Assembly (NCBI GenBank): GCA_963281155.1
Contig: CAUJLY010000004.1
Span: 4,960,001-5,024,000 of the forward strand
DNA from: Rhabditophanes sp. KR3021
Lineage: Eukaryota; Nematoda; Chromadorea; Rhabditida; Alloionematidae
Direction: 5' to 3'
Length of the DNA: 64,000 nucleotides
Shown here one piece after another: positions 1 to 12,700 of this stretch (within the stretch, counting starts at the first letter, position 1; every line of letters begins with the position of its first letter). A model generated the notes under the pieces. That model saw nothing but the letters and a program-made list of their open reading frames with translations, made no database searches and was not told the origin of the DNA. The translations under genes were made by a program, and so were the position numbers.

Positions 1-2798
1 CCACAAATAACATTAGATCCCTGGTAATAAAGATGATGCGCGTCATCTTGATGGATGTAATATTTTGATAACGCATTAGACGCATTCCAATTATTAGATT
101 CATTAGAAATATTACCACTAGAAATTATGTTTGGTTTTGTGTATGCATGATGAAAATTAGCATTTTGTTGTCGATTCATAGGTTTGCAAGTATAGGGTAA
201 TATATTAATAGGAATATTGTGTTTAACTGAATTCGAAATATTAAAATTGAAAGTTCCTTTGACTGAACTTTTTTCTATTTTATTTTGAGAATGATCACTT
301 TTACACGAAAAATCGCTGTAATTACAAGCACGAGACCCCAAGCTAGTATTTAAAAAAGAGTTGTCGAACAAGTCGTTGGTGTTTCTGTTTAGTTTAGGAT
401 TATCCTTCCTAGACGGTCTTGGAAATAAGGGAGGCAGACTTTGATTGGGATTATGAAATGGAAAGCGATGTTGGTCGTAATCGCTTCCGCATTCTTTTTT
501 AATCGGCACAATACTTATTGTTCGACTTCTTTTACATCGTTGCTCAGGCATAGTAAGATCATTAGTATGAATAGACTTAATCCGTGTATAATAATGGAAT
601 ATGTAATAATCTAATATAGCTAAAATGTTTATAAACAACTACTGCAATCAAAACATACAAAATATGGGAGGTAGCTTGAAATATAGTCATTATTTGGAAA
701 AGTTTAAATATAAAAGCACACCCTACTTAATGGTTTATCTAAACACGCTATTATATGAATGCTATAAAAAGAAAATGGAAAGGATTAAAAAATGATTAGA
801 CATAAGTTGGTTTCTAAAAAGTAAGATTCAATTCAAATAAATGAATATTTATACTATTTGTAAGTAACAGGACGTAAACTGTTCTATTTAATGCATATAA
901 AACTGTATTTCTCTACAAATTAGAATCAAAGAATTGAAGGTCTTTTTAAAGTTACAAAAAATAAAGATGAATTGTGACATCAAAATTAATATTATCTATT
1001 TTACCTTGAAATATAAAATAAGTTTTTAATGTATTTTAATGTGATTAATATTTCTTTGTAATTATGGACAATAAAAATAAATTCAGATGTAAATATAGTT
1101 TATTATAGTAGGTATTTTCACTGTTATTTTTAATCAAATATAACCTTAATCCGTTGATATGTCAAATAAAGCCCAATAATTTATTTTATTTGACCTAAAA
1201 AGTACTTTAAAAGCAATATTGCTGATTTAACTAATTTGGAATTAAACGAATTATCTATATGTAAGAGATATTTGTATAGTTCATTTAATACACATGTCTT
1301 TCTAATGTGGAATACTTATGAGATCTATTTTTAATGTTAGTTATGATATGTTATGCTCTGTCCTCTATACTTAATGAAACTAATATGTTGCCGTGGCTGT
1401 TTTTAATTCAATATTTTGAAAAAACATACTTGTCCTAATTGTAGTAATTAAAAGTAAATAAAGTGTTAAAAAAACACTAAAAGCAATAAGTGTGTGACAT
1501 TTAACCATTTGAACTAAGAACACTAAAATGACAGACAAATAATTTTTCAATGAAAGTGATACCGTTTAAAAATATATAAAATATATTTAATTGGGAAACA
1601 AGACAAGATTATCAAAAAAACTGGTCAGAAGTTATAAATACTATTTTGGATAAGAAGGTTTGTTTGTCAATTTATTAAATTGAACTTTTCTTGTAATTTA
1701 TGCGAAATTTTGTTAAAAATACCTTACCTCTAATGGGTTTCAATTTTGAGGAATAGTAATAGTTTCTAGGAATCGTAGAGTACATAGAGTCAGTAGATAA
1801 CAAACCGGGTTCCACAAATTTGGATGGTAATTGATGATGCAATGAATCATTATTACCAAATCTATTGTGCTTTCTTCTTTTGAGATCAAGCTTGGATAGG
1901 GTGGCAGCTTTGTAAAAATTGAATAAATTAATTGTGTGTTTTGGGTCTATTCGAGATAGATATTTGTGATCCATTTGATTAGAGGGCAGTGAATACGCAT
2001 TAGAATATGATGCAATATATTCAGAATCATTCATGTCGCCTGTTGTAACAAGGTAGTTGGGTGAATCGAGTTGGATCGAATTATCTTCACAAATTATATC
2101 TTCGCACTGAAATGGACAATTGGTTATGAATAATGTGACCACCATCAATATAAAAATATTCAATCGGTTAAAGCATAAAGGATCAACTTAATATTTTGAC
2201 ATCTCAATACATACATCGTTTTATGTAGCTGAATCAGTAATACTGTCTAGAAGTCTAGTCGTGATCAAAAAATTAATTAATAAAATGCACTTTGGTAAAA
2301 GACAATAATAACTAACACTTTATTGACTTTCTTTTCGAAATCAAGAGAACTTACCTTTTTATCAATATAACAAAATATAGACTGTTGCAGTGGACGTAAC
2401 ACACAATACCCCTTGTGCCAAGGTAGTGTATAAAGATAATTAGCTGATGAAGAGTGGGGAATCGACAGAATGAGTCCTTCTGAAAACAATGAATAAATAA
2501 GTATATAAATGATTTGCAGTTTATTTTTTATATACAATTAGATGAATATTACTCTAAATGAGTACAGTGACGAATTAAAAATGGTTTAACCAAGTTTAAT
2601 ACTAGGAAGCATAAAAAACATTTTTAGGTCATAAATACAATTCTATTTAAAAGTAAACAAGTAGTATTGTCATCCTTTATAAAAATTCCTACCATAAACG
2701 TTCATCCATCCTTCAAACTTTTTGACATAGCTCGGCTTGGGTTGTTTGGAACAATACATATTGTGATTCAGAGGACTCGATGAATTTTTAATAAACAT
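1..2798 (-). CDS. Unrecognised gene with PH-like N-terminus, 3' end beyond the window
   Basis: I do not recognise this gene. Four exons with matching phases are visible: 2798-2693, 2479-2355, 2106-1728 and 619 to the window edge. The start ATG at 2798 is the first after an in-frame stop. The first two exons together encode KFEGWMNVYEG and then WHKGYCVLRP and FCYID, the spacing and composition of the first strands of a pleckstrin-homology domain. The rest is rich in Asn, Ser and Tyr, with a basic patch LKRRKHNR and little predicted order. The last visible exon stays open for over 200 codons to position 1. The third exon alone can look like a secreted protein because its frame reads through the intron into a hydrophobic stretch. 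The TTTCAG acceptor at 2108 argues against that. The join across the 1.1-kb third intron is the least certain part, and exon four could instead begin a separate gene at ATG 551. Confidence 0.5.
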
Positions 2799-2918
2799 TT
2801 TGAATTTATGTATAGTTTCGTTTTGTTATTATTTCCAAAAAATGTTTCATAATCAAATACTTAGATGTAGTATGCTAATATATTGAATAAATCAATGGCG
2901 CCTAATAAAACAATAATT

Positions 2919-2991
2919 ACTCAAAATAATGAATAAATAAATACAAATACTCGAAATAATGAGTGAATACAATTGCTCGAAAGTAATTAAC
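2919..2991. repeat. Degenerate tandem repeat, about 26-30 bp unit
   Basis: Two and a half imperfect copies of a unit starting ACTCRAAATAATGARTRAAT lie head to tail (2919-2948, 2949-2974, partial 2975-2991). They sit just upstream of the PH-like gene, in otherwise featureless A+T-rich DNA. Confidence 0.5.
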
Positions 2992-4746
2992 ATTGAAGAT
3001 AACAACAAATAATTGTTTATGAAAATATAAGAACAGAAAGGTGAATAATTGTAATAAAGCAAAAAGATACATTGTATATATGCTTGATTGTCATTAACAT
3101 CGTGAAGACAGCTGTTTTAATAATGAACTTATATTTAAGCTGAAATAAAAGCACATTGTTAGCCAATTAATTGTACAAATAAACATTGAATTAATTTAGA
3201 CAAAATGGTACATTGGTTTGGCATAATAAATATTCGACATATAGAAATTGTTTTATTTAATCTCTGTAATGTCATGTTAATATGTGTGGTCTCAAAATAA
3301 TTTTTGGACGGTTTAATCTAAATTTAGTTTTAAATATTAAAAGTAGTGGTAAATAGCTTTAGTCATGATTTAAGAATAAGCATTGAGAAGTTTCCTTTTC
3401 AATAAAATATAAATATTTTATATTAATGGGAGTGTAAATGTTTGTTAATGGTATTTACTTATATACAGTTAAACGCTTGAACCATTTATTAATTTTCTCT
3501 TTTAAAATGTTCGAATGATAAGCTCATATTAAGAGCACCTTGGTGAGAAGGTGATTTAAAATTAGCTGGTAACATCTGTCTAATGTGAAATTGGATTTTA
3601 AGATGTTAAGCTGTGTTGTGACAAAATACGGAAGAGGGAAAAAGTTGTAGTTTATTGTTGGTTACAAAATCTGTATTTATTTGTAATACGTATTTACATC
3701 CAATGGAATAGCTTTTCTCATAGATATAATAGGCTACTTGAAAGGTAGTAGATAGGCATATAACATGTGTGTACAAAATACTTTTATTCTAAAAGAAAAT
3801 GGACACAATTCGAATTGAACTTTTAAATAGCAAAGGTATTCTTTTAATCGCAAACATCATAAAAGTTTGCTCTTACCATTTTACTCTCATTTTAGTGTCA
3901 ATAATGAATGTAGAAGTAAAAGTTTTCAAGTCCGTGTTGTCAGATTGTCCAAGACGTAAACATATCTTAAAATTTTAATACAAATATTTCAATGATTTTG
4001 GATGCAAAAGTCTTATTTCAAAGAACCCTTTTGTCAATGCTTAGCATTTCAAGAATAAGTTTGCCATATAAGGAAAATGTCAACTATTTGACCAATAATT
4101 GTATTAGAAAGCTTCTTTGGTATTCCTAATAAAATATTATTTTTACTCGAATTATAAAAATAAACTAAATTAAAAATATTACTTACTTTACTTATTACAC
4201 AGTTATTGTGCTCATATTTAATCGCAAGGAAGTAAATATATAATACATTAATATTGTAATAAATATGCTTTAGTGTTGTTTAGTTATCATTTTCTACACA
4301 TCCTGTTTTGACTAATCTAGTTAATTAATTTATATAAAAGTACTTCAAATATAATAGCCTCAACTCAAAATGTTGATTTGGAAAAATATATGAGCAGAAT
4401 CAAGAAAAGTTAATAGTATACTTTGATTTTTAATGAAAACAAATATCCAAATGGCATTGTCAATGATTAAAACCTTGATCAAATAATTGTTATAAATGAA
4501 TGATTCTATCTATATTTAAAAAATAAATATATTAAAATGCCTGATGATTGATAAATCACTTTAATTTGCACGTATTTTAATTTGCAAGTTAACATTCAAA
4601 TTGTATTTACTCAATCAACTAAAAATCACATACGTAGTGAAATAAATATATTTGATATGTAAAAATAAAGAGTTTATTTATGTCTTCCAATAAATGTAAA
4701 AAGATAATAATGTTGAAAATCAACCAATCTCATCATATTTTTACGA

Positions 4747-4791
4747 CAATTATGTGCCTTGTCTGCCGATAAACGAGTGCTGGCATAATTG
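4747..4791. repeat. Imperfect hairpin / short inverted repeat
   Basis: Arms CAATTATGTGCC (4747-4758) and GGCATAATTG (4782-4791) pair over 10 bp with a 2-nt bulge around a 23-nt loop. The loop is noticeably more G+C-rich than its surroundings. It may be a small inverted-repeat element or a chance hairpin. No coding context is evident. Confidence 0.35.
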
Positions 4792-5870
4792 ATACCTCTT
4801 TGATTATCATCATTTTAAATGCACTCAAAAGTCCTTGAAACAATACTTTTTATTGAATATATTTTAAGGACAAGGCAAAATTGACTAAATAAGTATAATT
4901 TTAAAGGGAGAATAGTAATAAAAGACGGCATGTGAAATAATGAAAGGCATCTTCAAAAGCTTTTAAAATAAATATATGGTCCATTATACAACATAAGAAA
5001 GATGATTATTAAATTACCGCACTACGTTTTAATATTTTTTATGATGCGATATTGTTATTATGGGAGAATCTTCAAAAAATACATATGTTTTGGAATGACA
5101 AAAAGAATTCAAAATTTTCTTCACTTATATTAATTAATTTCAAAATGGCTTTTAATATTAAATTGAGAATACATAAACAAAAATGTGATTTTAAAGACCT
5201 ATTTAGAAAATTAATAATTAAATACTTTATTATTAAAGTGTGATGTTTATTTGAAATGAATACAAATACGCAATGTCAAAATAGTTTATAAATTGATTTC
5301 TTTATTTTTTAAAACAATTGACAAAGGTCAGTTTGTTTTTTTAAAAAGAATCACTTTGAATGTAAGATTTGATAAAATCTTTTAACACACATAAAAGAGA
5401 TTTGAAAAGATAATAAATAATAGTGATAAAAAACTAAATCCTTAATTTCGTTTAATAAACATATTCTTAATAGTTTTCATTAGTACATTATTTATTGTCT
5501 TTAAATTTATAATACATTTATATTCCACAGTTTTTTGTTGTTCATTTATCCATTAAATCATAAAGTGTTGGCAAGATTTTGTTCATATAATTAATTATAT
5601 ATTTGTTAATTGTTTACAAGGACAAAGTCAAATGATAATTTTTTTGTTACAAAAAATTATATACGAATATTCCTGGCACTAATCTTAACAGTTGTGATAA
5701 ATAAAGTTGATAAACCATAGTCAGCATATTCTATTCTTATTTAATTTTCATTAGCAATATTTTTTGGATTGTCTACTATATTCACTAAGAAAATGAAGGT
5801 TAATTATAAAATCATTGTACTTTTTTGATTGTAAGTATTGAATCCAAATCTTTAACCATCCAGAATATTC

Positions 5871-6297
5871 TTGATAAGTACAAGTACGATTTTTCAAATG
5901 GAAATCATGTTGTTAACAACCAATTTTACAATATTAAAGAAACTACGAAAAAATGAGATTAACAAACTATTTGCTGAAATTATTTCCCACTCACTCGAAG
6001 AAAAAACCAGTGTTAGTAATTTAATGGTAAATGAAGTGGTTACTTCAGATCTTTATGATTATACAGGAATGAACTATCCGAAGCAATTGAAAATCCGTTA
6101 GAAGATATAGAATATGCTTTAGAAGAAAATATAAGTTCTAAGGAAAAATCAGTTCAGAGGAAAACATCAACCAAAATTAAAATATCACTTCTAGTGAAAA
6201 TCAGTCAAGTGATTTCAGTAGTTCAATTACACCTAGCAATTCTGATATTAACTCTAGTTCCAATAGCAAAAGTAATTCAAACAAAATCGATTTTTAA
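5871..6297 (+). pseudogene. Decayed reading frame, serine-rich end
   Basis: A coding-like stretch runs for about 430 bp but only if the frame is changed twice. The first part contains KLRKNEINKLFAEII and EEKTSVSNLMVNEV, and ends at a stop at 6099-6101. The next frame carries NELSEAIENPLEDIEYALEE and SSKEKSVQRKTS. A third frame carries a Ser/Asn-rich tail that ends at 6295-6297. Base composition is less A+T-biased than the flanks. I do not recognise the protein. Two single-base shifts in one short stretch point to a pseudogene or a degenerate transposon gene. Small introns are less likely, because no good donor and acceptor pairs sit at the joins. Confidence 0.4.
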
Positions 6298-6725
6298 AAG
6301 TAAATGTAGCAACATTTATTGAAGCTAATGTTACAAAACAGTATTTTTCGAAAGTATTTGCATATTTCTATTAATGTTTAATTAAATTTAAAAACTTTAT
6401 TTAAAATAAATAGCTTGGAACAATTACTATGTTCGACATCATAATTTATACAAAGTTACAACCCTTGTTTATCTTTATTTGTAATGCTTGTGTAGGCATG
6501 AGATTGTGAAATTCCTTTTGAGCAAATATTTAAATCATATCGAGTTTCCTACCAAATCCGCAAACATAACTCTAAAATGTAAAATTAGAAGTAAAAGTAG
6601 TGTATTTGAGTATGTGAAGAAAAGGAAGAACAGCTGAGGAAGCATTTACAGTTTGGTGAAAGTCAAAAATAGAATAAAAAATGAAAGTGTTAAAAAATAG
6701 TAAATTGCAATTTCCTCTTACTTAT

Positions 6726-9700
6726 TTATTTTTGGCCTAAATACCTTTGATGTGTTGGTGGGGATGAATTTTCTACAGTCAAAGTTGAGTTTGTAGTCAT
6801 GTTAACTACATTAGGATTTGGTATTGTGCCTTGATTGTGACGAAAAACACTTGAATTTGCTGTTTGAAAATTGGATAAATGATTTCGCATCGTCCGTTGG
6901 ATGCATTCCATCTGAGTTCTTAATTCGTCATTTGATGACATTACTTTATGTACGTTTACATGCATTTCCACCATCAGTCGGCTCATTTGTTGAATTGAAG
7001 TTGAGTTTGACTCCCCAAAAATTCTCATTTTGTTTTTAATTTGACGAAAATTGTAAATGGCGTTCAGGAAACGGCGTTGATGAGAACGAAGCTGGGAATG
7101 ATTTATTTGGTCACGAGACTTGCACCTTGAAATTAACCATGTTTGTTGAATTACTCTAGCTGCTGTTATTTTTAGATCTTGGTTTAATCGGGAATCATTC
7201 ATGAATGCGTTTACATTTGTCTCGGCTGTCGAGAGTGAAATTTTGTGTGCGATAACAGCAATCAGAATAGAACTCAATATTCCACCGCTCAATCCGACAA
7301 ATACTGATACGAACTTTCCGAAGAAGCTCGCACTTACAATGTCTCCAAATCCAATGCTACTAAAAGTTATTGCGATAAAATACAGTGAATTCAAAAACAA
7401 TATATGTGCAGGTTGATCTTCTTTTCCATATCTTTCAACCATCATGAAGATGTATGCCATTGAAATCCAAAAAGTAAAAGTGACCACGGATAAGAATAAA
7501 ACTGGTTGCTCATCTAATTTGGTTTTTACAATAAAGCTAAAATTGACGTCGATTCTGTTTAAAGCCGCTAGGGTTCGTGTAGAAGCATCTTGAAACAGTT
7601 TGCTATGCATGACCATGAATCTTGCAATTAAATATACCCTAGCAATCATTGCGATACCCAGCAGTGTATCTATATCGACTTCTTTTAAATATATTTCCGT
7701 ACCTGCAATTTCAACATAAATAATTATAAGATAAATGTTTGGTCATTTTTATATTTTAAAAGGCAAATTAAAAGTGTCTTTAGATGTGTGCGACAATTTT
7801 GCGTTACACAACGGGCCTATTTACTTAGTTTATAACTTCGTTTTCCTCAAATCATCACCTTTGAATCTGTTATGATTTTCAATGAAAGTCATTGATACTG
7901 TTCCGGTACCTGGCAAAGGACATACTGCACATGCAATAAATTCTGCACAAAATTGAAATATTCTCCTGTAGTTGACAACCTTAAATTACAAAAAGTAAAT
8001 TAGTAACAATAATTGCCAATTTTTATAAAATATTTAGTATTAATTTCACCTATATAAAAGGTTAATACCAACAGTTTTGCAAATCTATAGATGTTTGCAA
8101 AGAATATTCTTTATTAATCCATCAACTATTAAGCGAAAGGGATTTAATTTATAGCGAAAACACTAACCACTTTCCAGTCGTCTGGTCCTAATATTAGCAA
8201 ATCCAAGAAGATTTCATTCATATGATAGAACACAAGCTCAACCAAAAGAGCAAGGGTAGAAAACAAGATTAATGATCGGCATAAGTACGATGCTATATGT
8301 TCTTTATGGACCGCAAATATCTTCTGACCACATAGTTCGGTGTCTAAAATCATAAAGAATATTCCGATAAGAGCCAAAGCTAAGCAGTTGTCAGTAATTT
8401 TGATGCTCTTCTTAATTCGTTCGCTTTTCAATTTATACATCATTTGAACATGTGATTTATTTACAGGATTTCCGTATTTTGAGTTATTACGCTGAAATAA
8501 TTTATTTGTATTACCGTTATTAAGACCATTTCCATCACAATTAATTGTTTGTTCCATAAAAGGAATACCGGCTTCTATATTATTAATTGAATTGGCGGAG
8601 TTACTATAGCGATGAGTCTTCACTAAACCATTATTGCTCATATTTTCAATGTTAATGACAGGTCCTTGTGGAAATGGTGAATTTGTAATATTTGGATGTC
8701 GGGCTGCTGAAAAAAGTAAATTATCAAAAAATGCAATAGATTTTTATATTTTTATAAAAGTTATATATGGAAATGCCTAAAGTCGTCTCCAATTACTTTT
8801 ACTTTAATGGAATAACAAATAAACCCAACGTACTCGGCAACCATGCCTTCTTTGTCAAGTATCCACATTTCTGCAGGAAAAACTCGGTTCAGCATTTAAT
8901 TAAAAAATAAACTTTTTGGCAGTATGTAAGCAATCTTATTATAACAATTGGATTTTTTAAGCAACACATACCTATGATGTAATTTAAAAAGACTTTTGGT
9001 AACATTTTTTTTGAATGTTTCTAAATGTTAATTTATCTCACTTATTATGTCTAATCATATTATTTATAATTGCTTATACATAGTTTGTAAATTTTTGATT
9101 AAAAACAACGATTTTCAAAAAAATATGTGGGTTATGACATGCATTAACAAAATCAGTTAGTTTCTCGATATGGAAAGGCAAATTTTAATTTATATACTAC
9201 ACAAGTAAGTTGATTAATAAATAACCATTAACAAGTATGATAATCGTTTTCAATTATTTGAAACTAATCAAATTATCAGTCACTACCATTATTTTATCTG
9301 TTTTGAATAGTTTATCTATTGCAATTATTACATCTACTTCATCTGCAGGTAGAAACAGCTAGGAAAGTAAGCAACACATGGATCAGAGAAACAGCTCGTA
9401 AATTAGCAAAAGAACAATGCTCACAGGAGCAATTGGCAGGAAGCCGTCAATTTTCTGAAAGATGGCTTAGCAATTTCAAAAGAAGATATGGAGTAAATCT
9501 GAATAAAGATTATGGCGTACTTACTAAGGGAAGTACAATGGATGGTGCGAGCGATACCGAAAGTGAAGAAATATAACCACTTATTAAAGTAGAAGAAATT
9601 AAGTGGAATGATGATGGGTCAGATTTTGAACAATGAACTTACGAAACTCAAGCGATTCATGACTAAAGTCCACTTGCGTATAAGCTGCAGGTAGACCATC

Positions 9701-12700
9701 CAGTTTCTTTCTGGCACTAAGTAGATTGGAGAATTGTCGTCTGTTGGAGTGGAGTCGTAAGAAATCCGCTGACACCTAAAATAAAAAATGCTTATTAAAT
9801 TTTATATGTTAATATTGAAGTTAGGAAATAATATTGCCTCATGCATTGAACTATGTCGGCGTCCTTTTCTATCTTTTGGTTCAGCCTTCAGTTGGTTTTT
9901 ATGGACAGTCTGTACCTCATTCTTAGGAGGAACTGCTACTGTTGAAGAATAAGTATCACCAGTATTTTGGTTAAAGTTTAATTGGTGTAAAAGAATCATC
10001 CCTTTTAGCCAATTAATAGGAAAGTTTCTTTGCTTTATTTAACTATCAAATTACTTTAAAATAATGTTAATGGCGTAAAAATAAGTAAATAAACTATATA
10101 AAAGGAATTTAAATTACTAAAAAAATATTGTATCAAGAAGAAGTTATAAAAATTGAAATAGACTCATAAATAATGAGACTGATATAAACTTCAGGCAAAA
10201 CAATATCGCTGAAATATGTTATTTATATAAAATTTGCTACGTAAATCATAATGCCAATATTAAGCTAATTTCAAATTCTAAATGTCCACGATAAATATGT
10301 GTAACTGTCAAAATTCGAAGAAAACAAACTAAATTATGTATATCTAAAATATATAAAAGTAATATAGTTCCTTAGCATGATATAAATTATGTCGTAATTA
10401 GATATTATAAATGGTAACAATGAAATATCCTAGCAATTTAGCTTGATTCTACTCTTAGATGGTAAAACTTTAATAAGGAAGGAGGAAAATTAGGAGAAAG
10501 AATTATGCAATTTCACTCCCAAGTTGATATCACTCATTTTAGTCCATCCCAAAAAAGAATGTTGCAGAAAGAACATACTTTTGGGAAAAGAGATTTGTAA
10601 AAGAGGAAACAAGATGGGCTGTGTTAAATAGAAACTAGGTCCAATCGAAAGCGCCAAATGAAGGAATAATAGAAAGGAATGAAATTCTCACACGTAACGA
10701 GTAAAGTCTACTACTTAAAACAAACTGTGGCTACCCATAAATTGACATTGCCAAGAAATCATTTTTGCACATATACATTCGTAGGCATTTGATTAATGCA
10801 TTTTTGTAAAATAAATAAATTAGCAACTCTTACATACATTTAACAATCCATTATTACCGGAGGTGTGTACATTTCGATTTATACCTGATAAATCAAATGA
10901 TTTTCCATTCTTACCACACAAATTGGTAATTTTGGGATTTCGAAAGATTTGTAAATCCACCGAAGGAGCGGATGCAAAGGTTGTCTGCTATAAATTGAAA
11001 AAAATAAACTAATCTTAATGACTTTTAAGTATTTTATCATCTTTGAAACCATTTAATACAATATTTATGCCACTTTAATACAATATTTATACCACTTTAA
11101 CACAACATTTATACCTCTTTTATACCACTTCATACCAACATTCTTAATGGGGGTAATTCAACGCTATTGTAAAATAGCGTTTATTAATCTCATTTCGACT
11201 ATAAATACATTTTTAAAAACTTAATAAATTCAATGTAAATTCTTCGTGTCTCTTGAAAACAATAAACAGCTTAAATTTCAAGCAAATTAGTTAAATACAA
11301 AAAGGACAAAAACTACTTTATAGAAATTAAAAACATTTACAATTAGCAAAGGGCTTAATAAAATCTTCTTCATTTAGATATGCACACACGTTACCAGACT
11401 ATTTTATAATGAACCTTTATAATGCTTTAAGAAGGCATGAATGCTATAGCGAAATTTGAGATTGTTGATAATGCTAGCAGCTAATGATTTTGGCCTCAAT
11501 ATATTTGAAGGATATAATGTGTGAACATTAAATAAACTTTTATCTTATATTTCTACGCAACCATTTTTTGAAGTAAGGTTTAGAAGAAATCGTATTGGTC
11601 AAAGATGATAGAGATACTTAAAAATGCAATTTATTTTAAACTTACCAGCGACCCTTTGCTTCGAAATGTTTTTCTTCTTTCTTCGAGGTACTGAAAAATG
11701 AGTTTATTAATATACATGTTTAAATTGAATAGGCGTTTTGTCTGACAATGATTTTTTGTAACCTCCCTGAATCTTAGAGAAAATATCAAAAGGCATTGAA
11801 GTAAAATCGGCCATTTTAAAATTAAATTTTTTATTTAAGTAATTTTAAATTAAGTAAGGATGTTTGAATATTTTGACAAAGCGAGAATATTAAATGACGC
11901 TAATTTATTTTTTACTGATGACTCTATCAATGTTTTAAGAATGATTTTAGCTGGACATAGCAAGTATTTATTGGGGTTGTTTTCTAAAAACACAGAAAAA
12001 CGTATATTTAAAATATATAAAATTATAATACATGATTTTTTTGGAGTTTTTATAATGTTCAATATAAAGTTAAGAGATTTAAAATCTATTAGCAATATCT
12101 TATCTACAGAAAAAAATTTGAAATTGATGGAGCAAAGTTGTTGCTTTATGCAAGTTCAATCTGAATTATTTGATTTAAAGATAAATTATTACGATTAAGC
12201 TTTTAATAATTTTGTTTAAAATAAGTTAAGTAGTTGAATTATACTCCCTAATTTCGATGAAAAACAAATGAAAGTTTATAAGAGGACATGTAATTATGCT
12301 CTTACGGAGTTGCATGATTTGTATAGGAAAGTAATTGAACATCCCTTTATTTAAACAGCAATCAGTCGAGGCAATAGTAACACTTAAAGTACGGCATTTG
12401 ATCAAAACTCTTATTTAATATAAATTAGTCGTTATATAAGAATCTGCAATATAAAAAAACAACCATTTCATCAAAACACATACTAAATTCATATACTCAT
12501 AGTAACTACGAATACGCTTAATTCACTTTAGTTATATTGATATTTTAAGTTTTAAATTAGTATGTGCTATTTCGCATGAATACATACTTAAAAAAATGCC
12601 TAATGAATTTTATAAAAATCGAAAGTCCACTTCAAATAACATTTATCACACGTATATAGAGAGTTTAAATGCAAGGTGTATGGTTCAGAAAATTAACTAG

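Larger units (their letters stand above)
2799..5869. other. Gene-poor A+T-rich stretch
   Basis: No exon pair with matching splice sites could be found here on either strand. A short reading frame at 5052-5243 is Lys/Asn/Ile-rich and looks like chance. Structured elements are the short tandem repeat near 2919 and the hairpin near 4747. Confidence 0.5.

Noticed and set aside
1675..2163. Secreted protein with signal peptide MNIFILMVVTLFITNC
   Set aside because: A strong TTTCAG acceptor lies inside it and phase-matched exons exist on both sides; the hydrophobic start is intron sequence.
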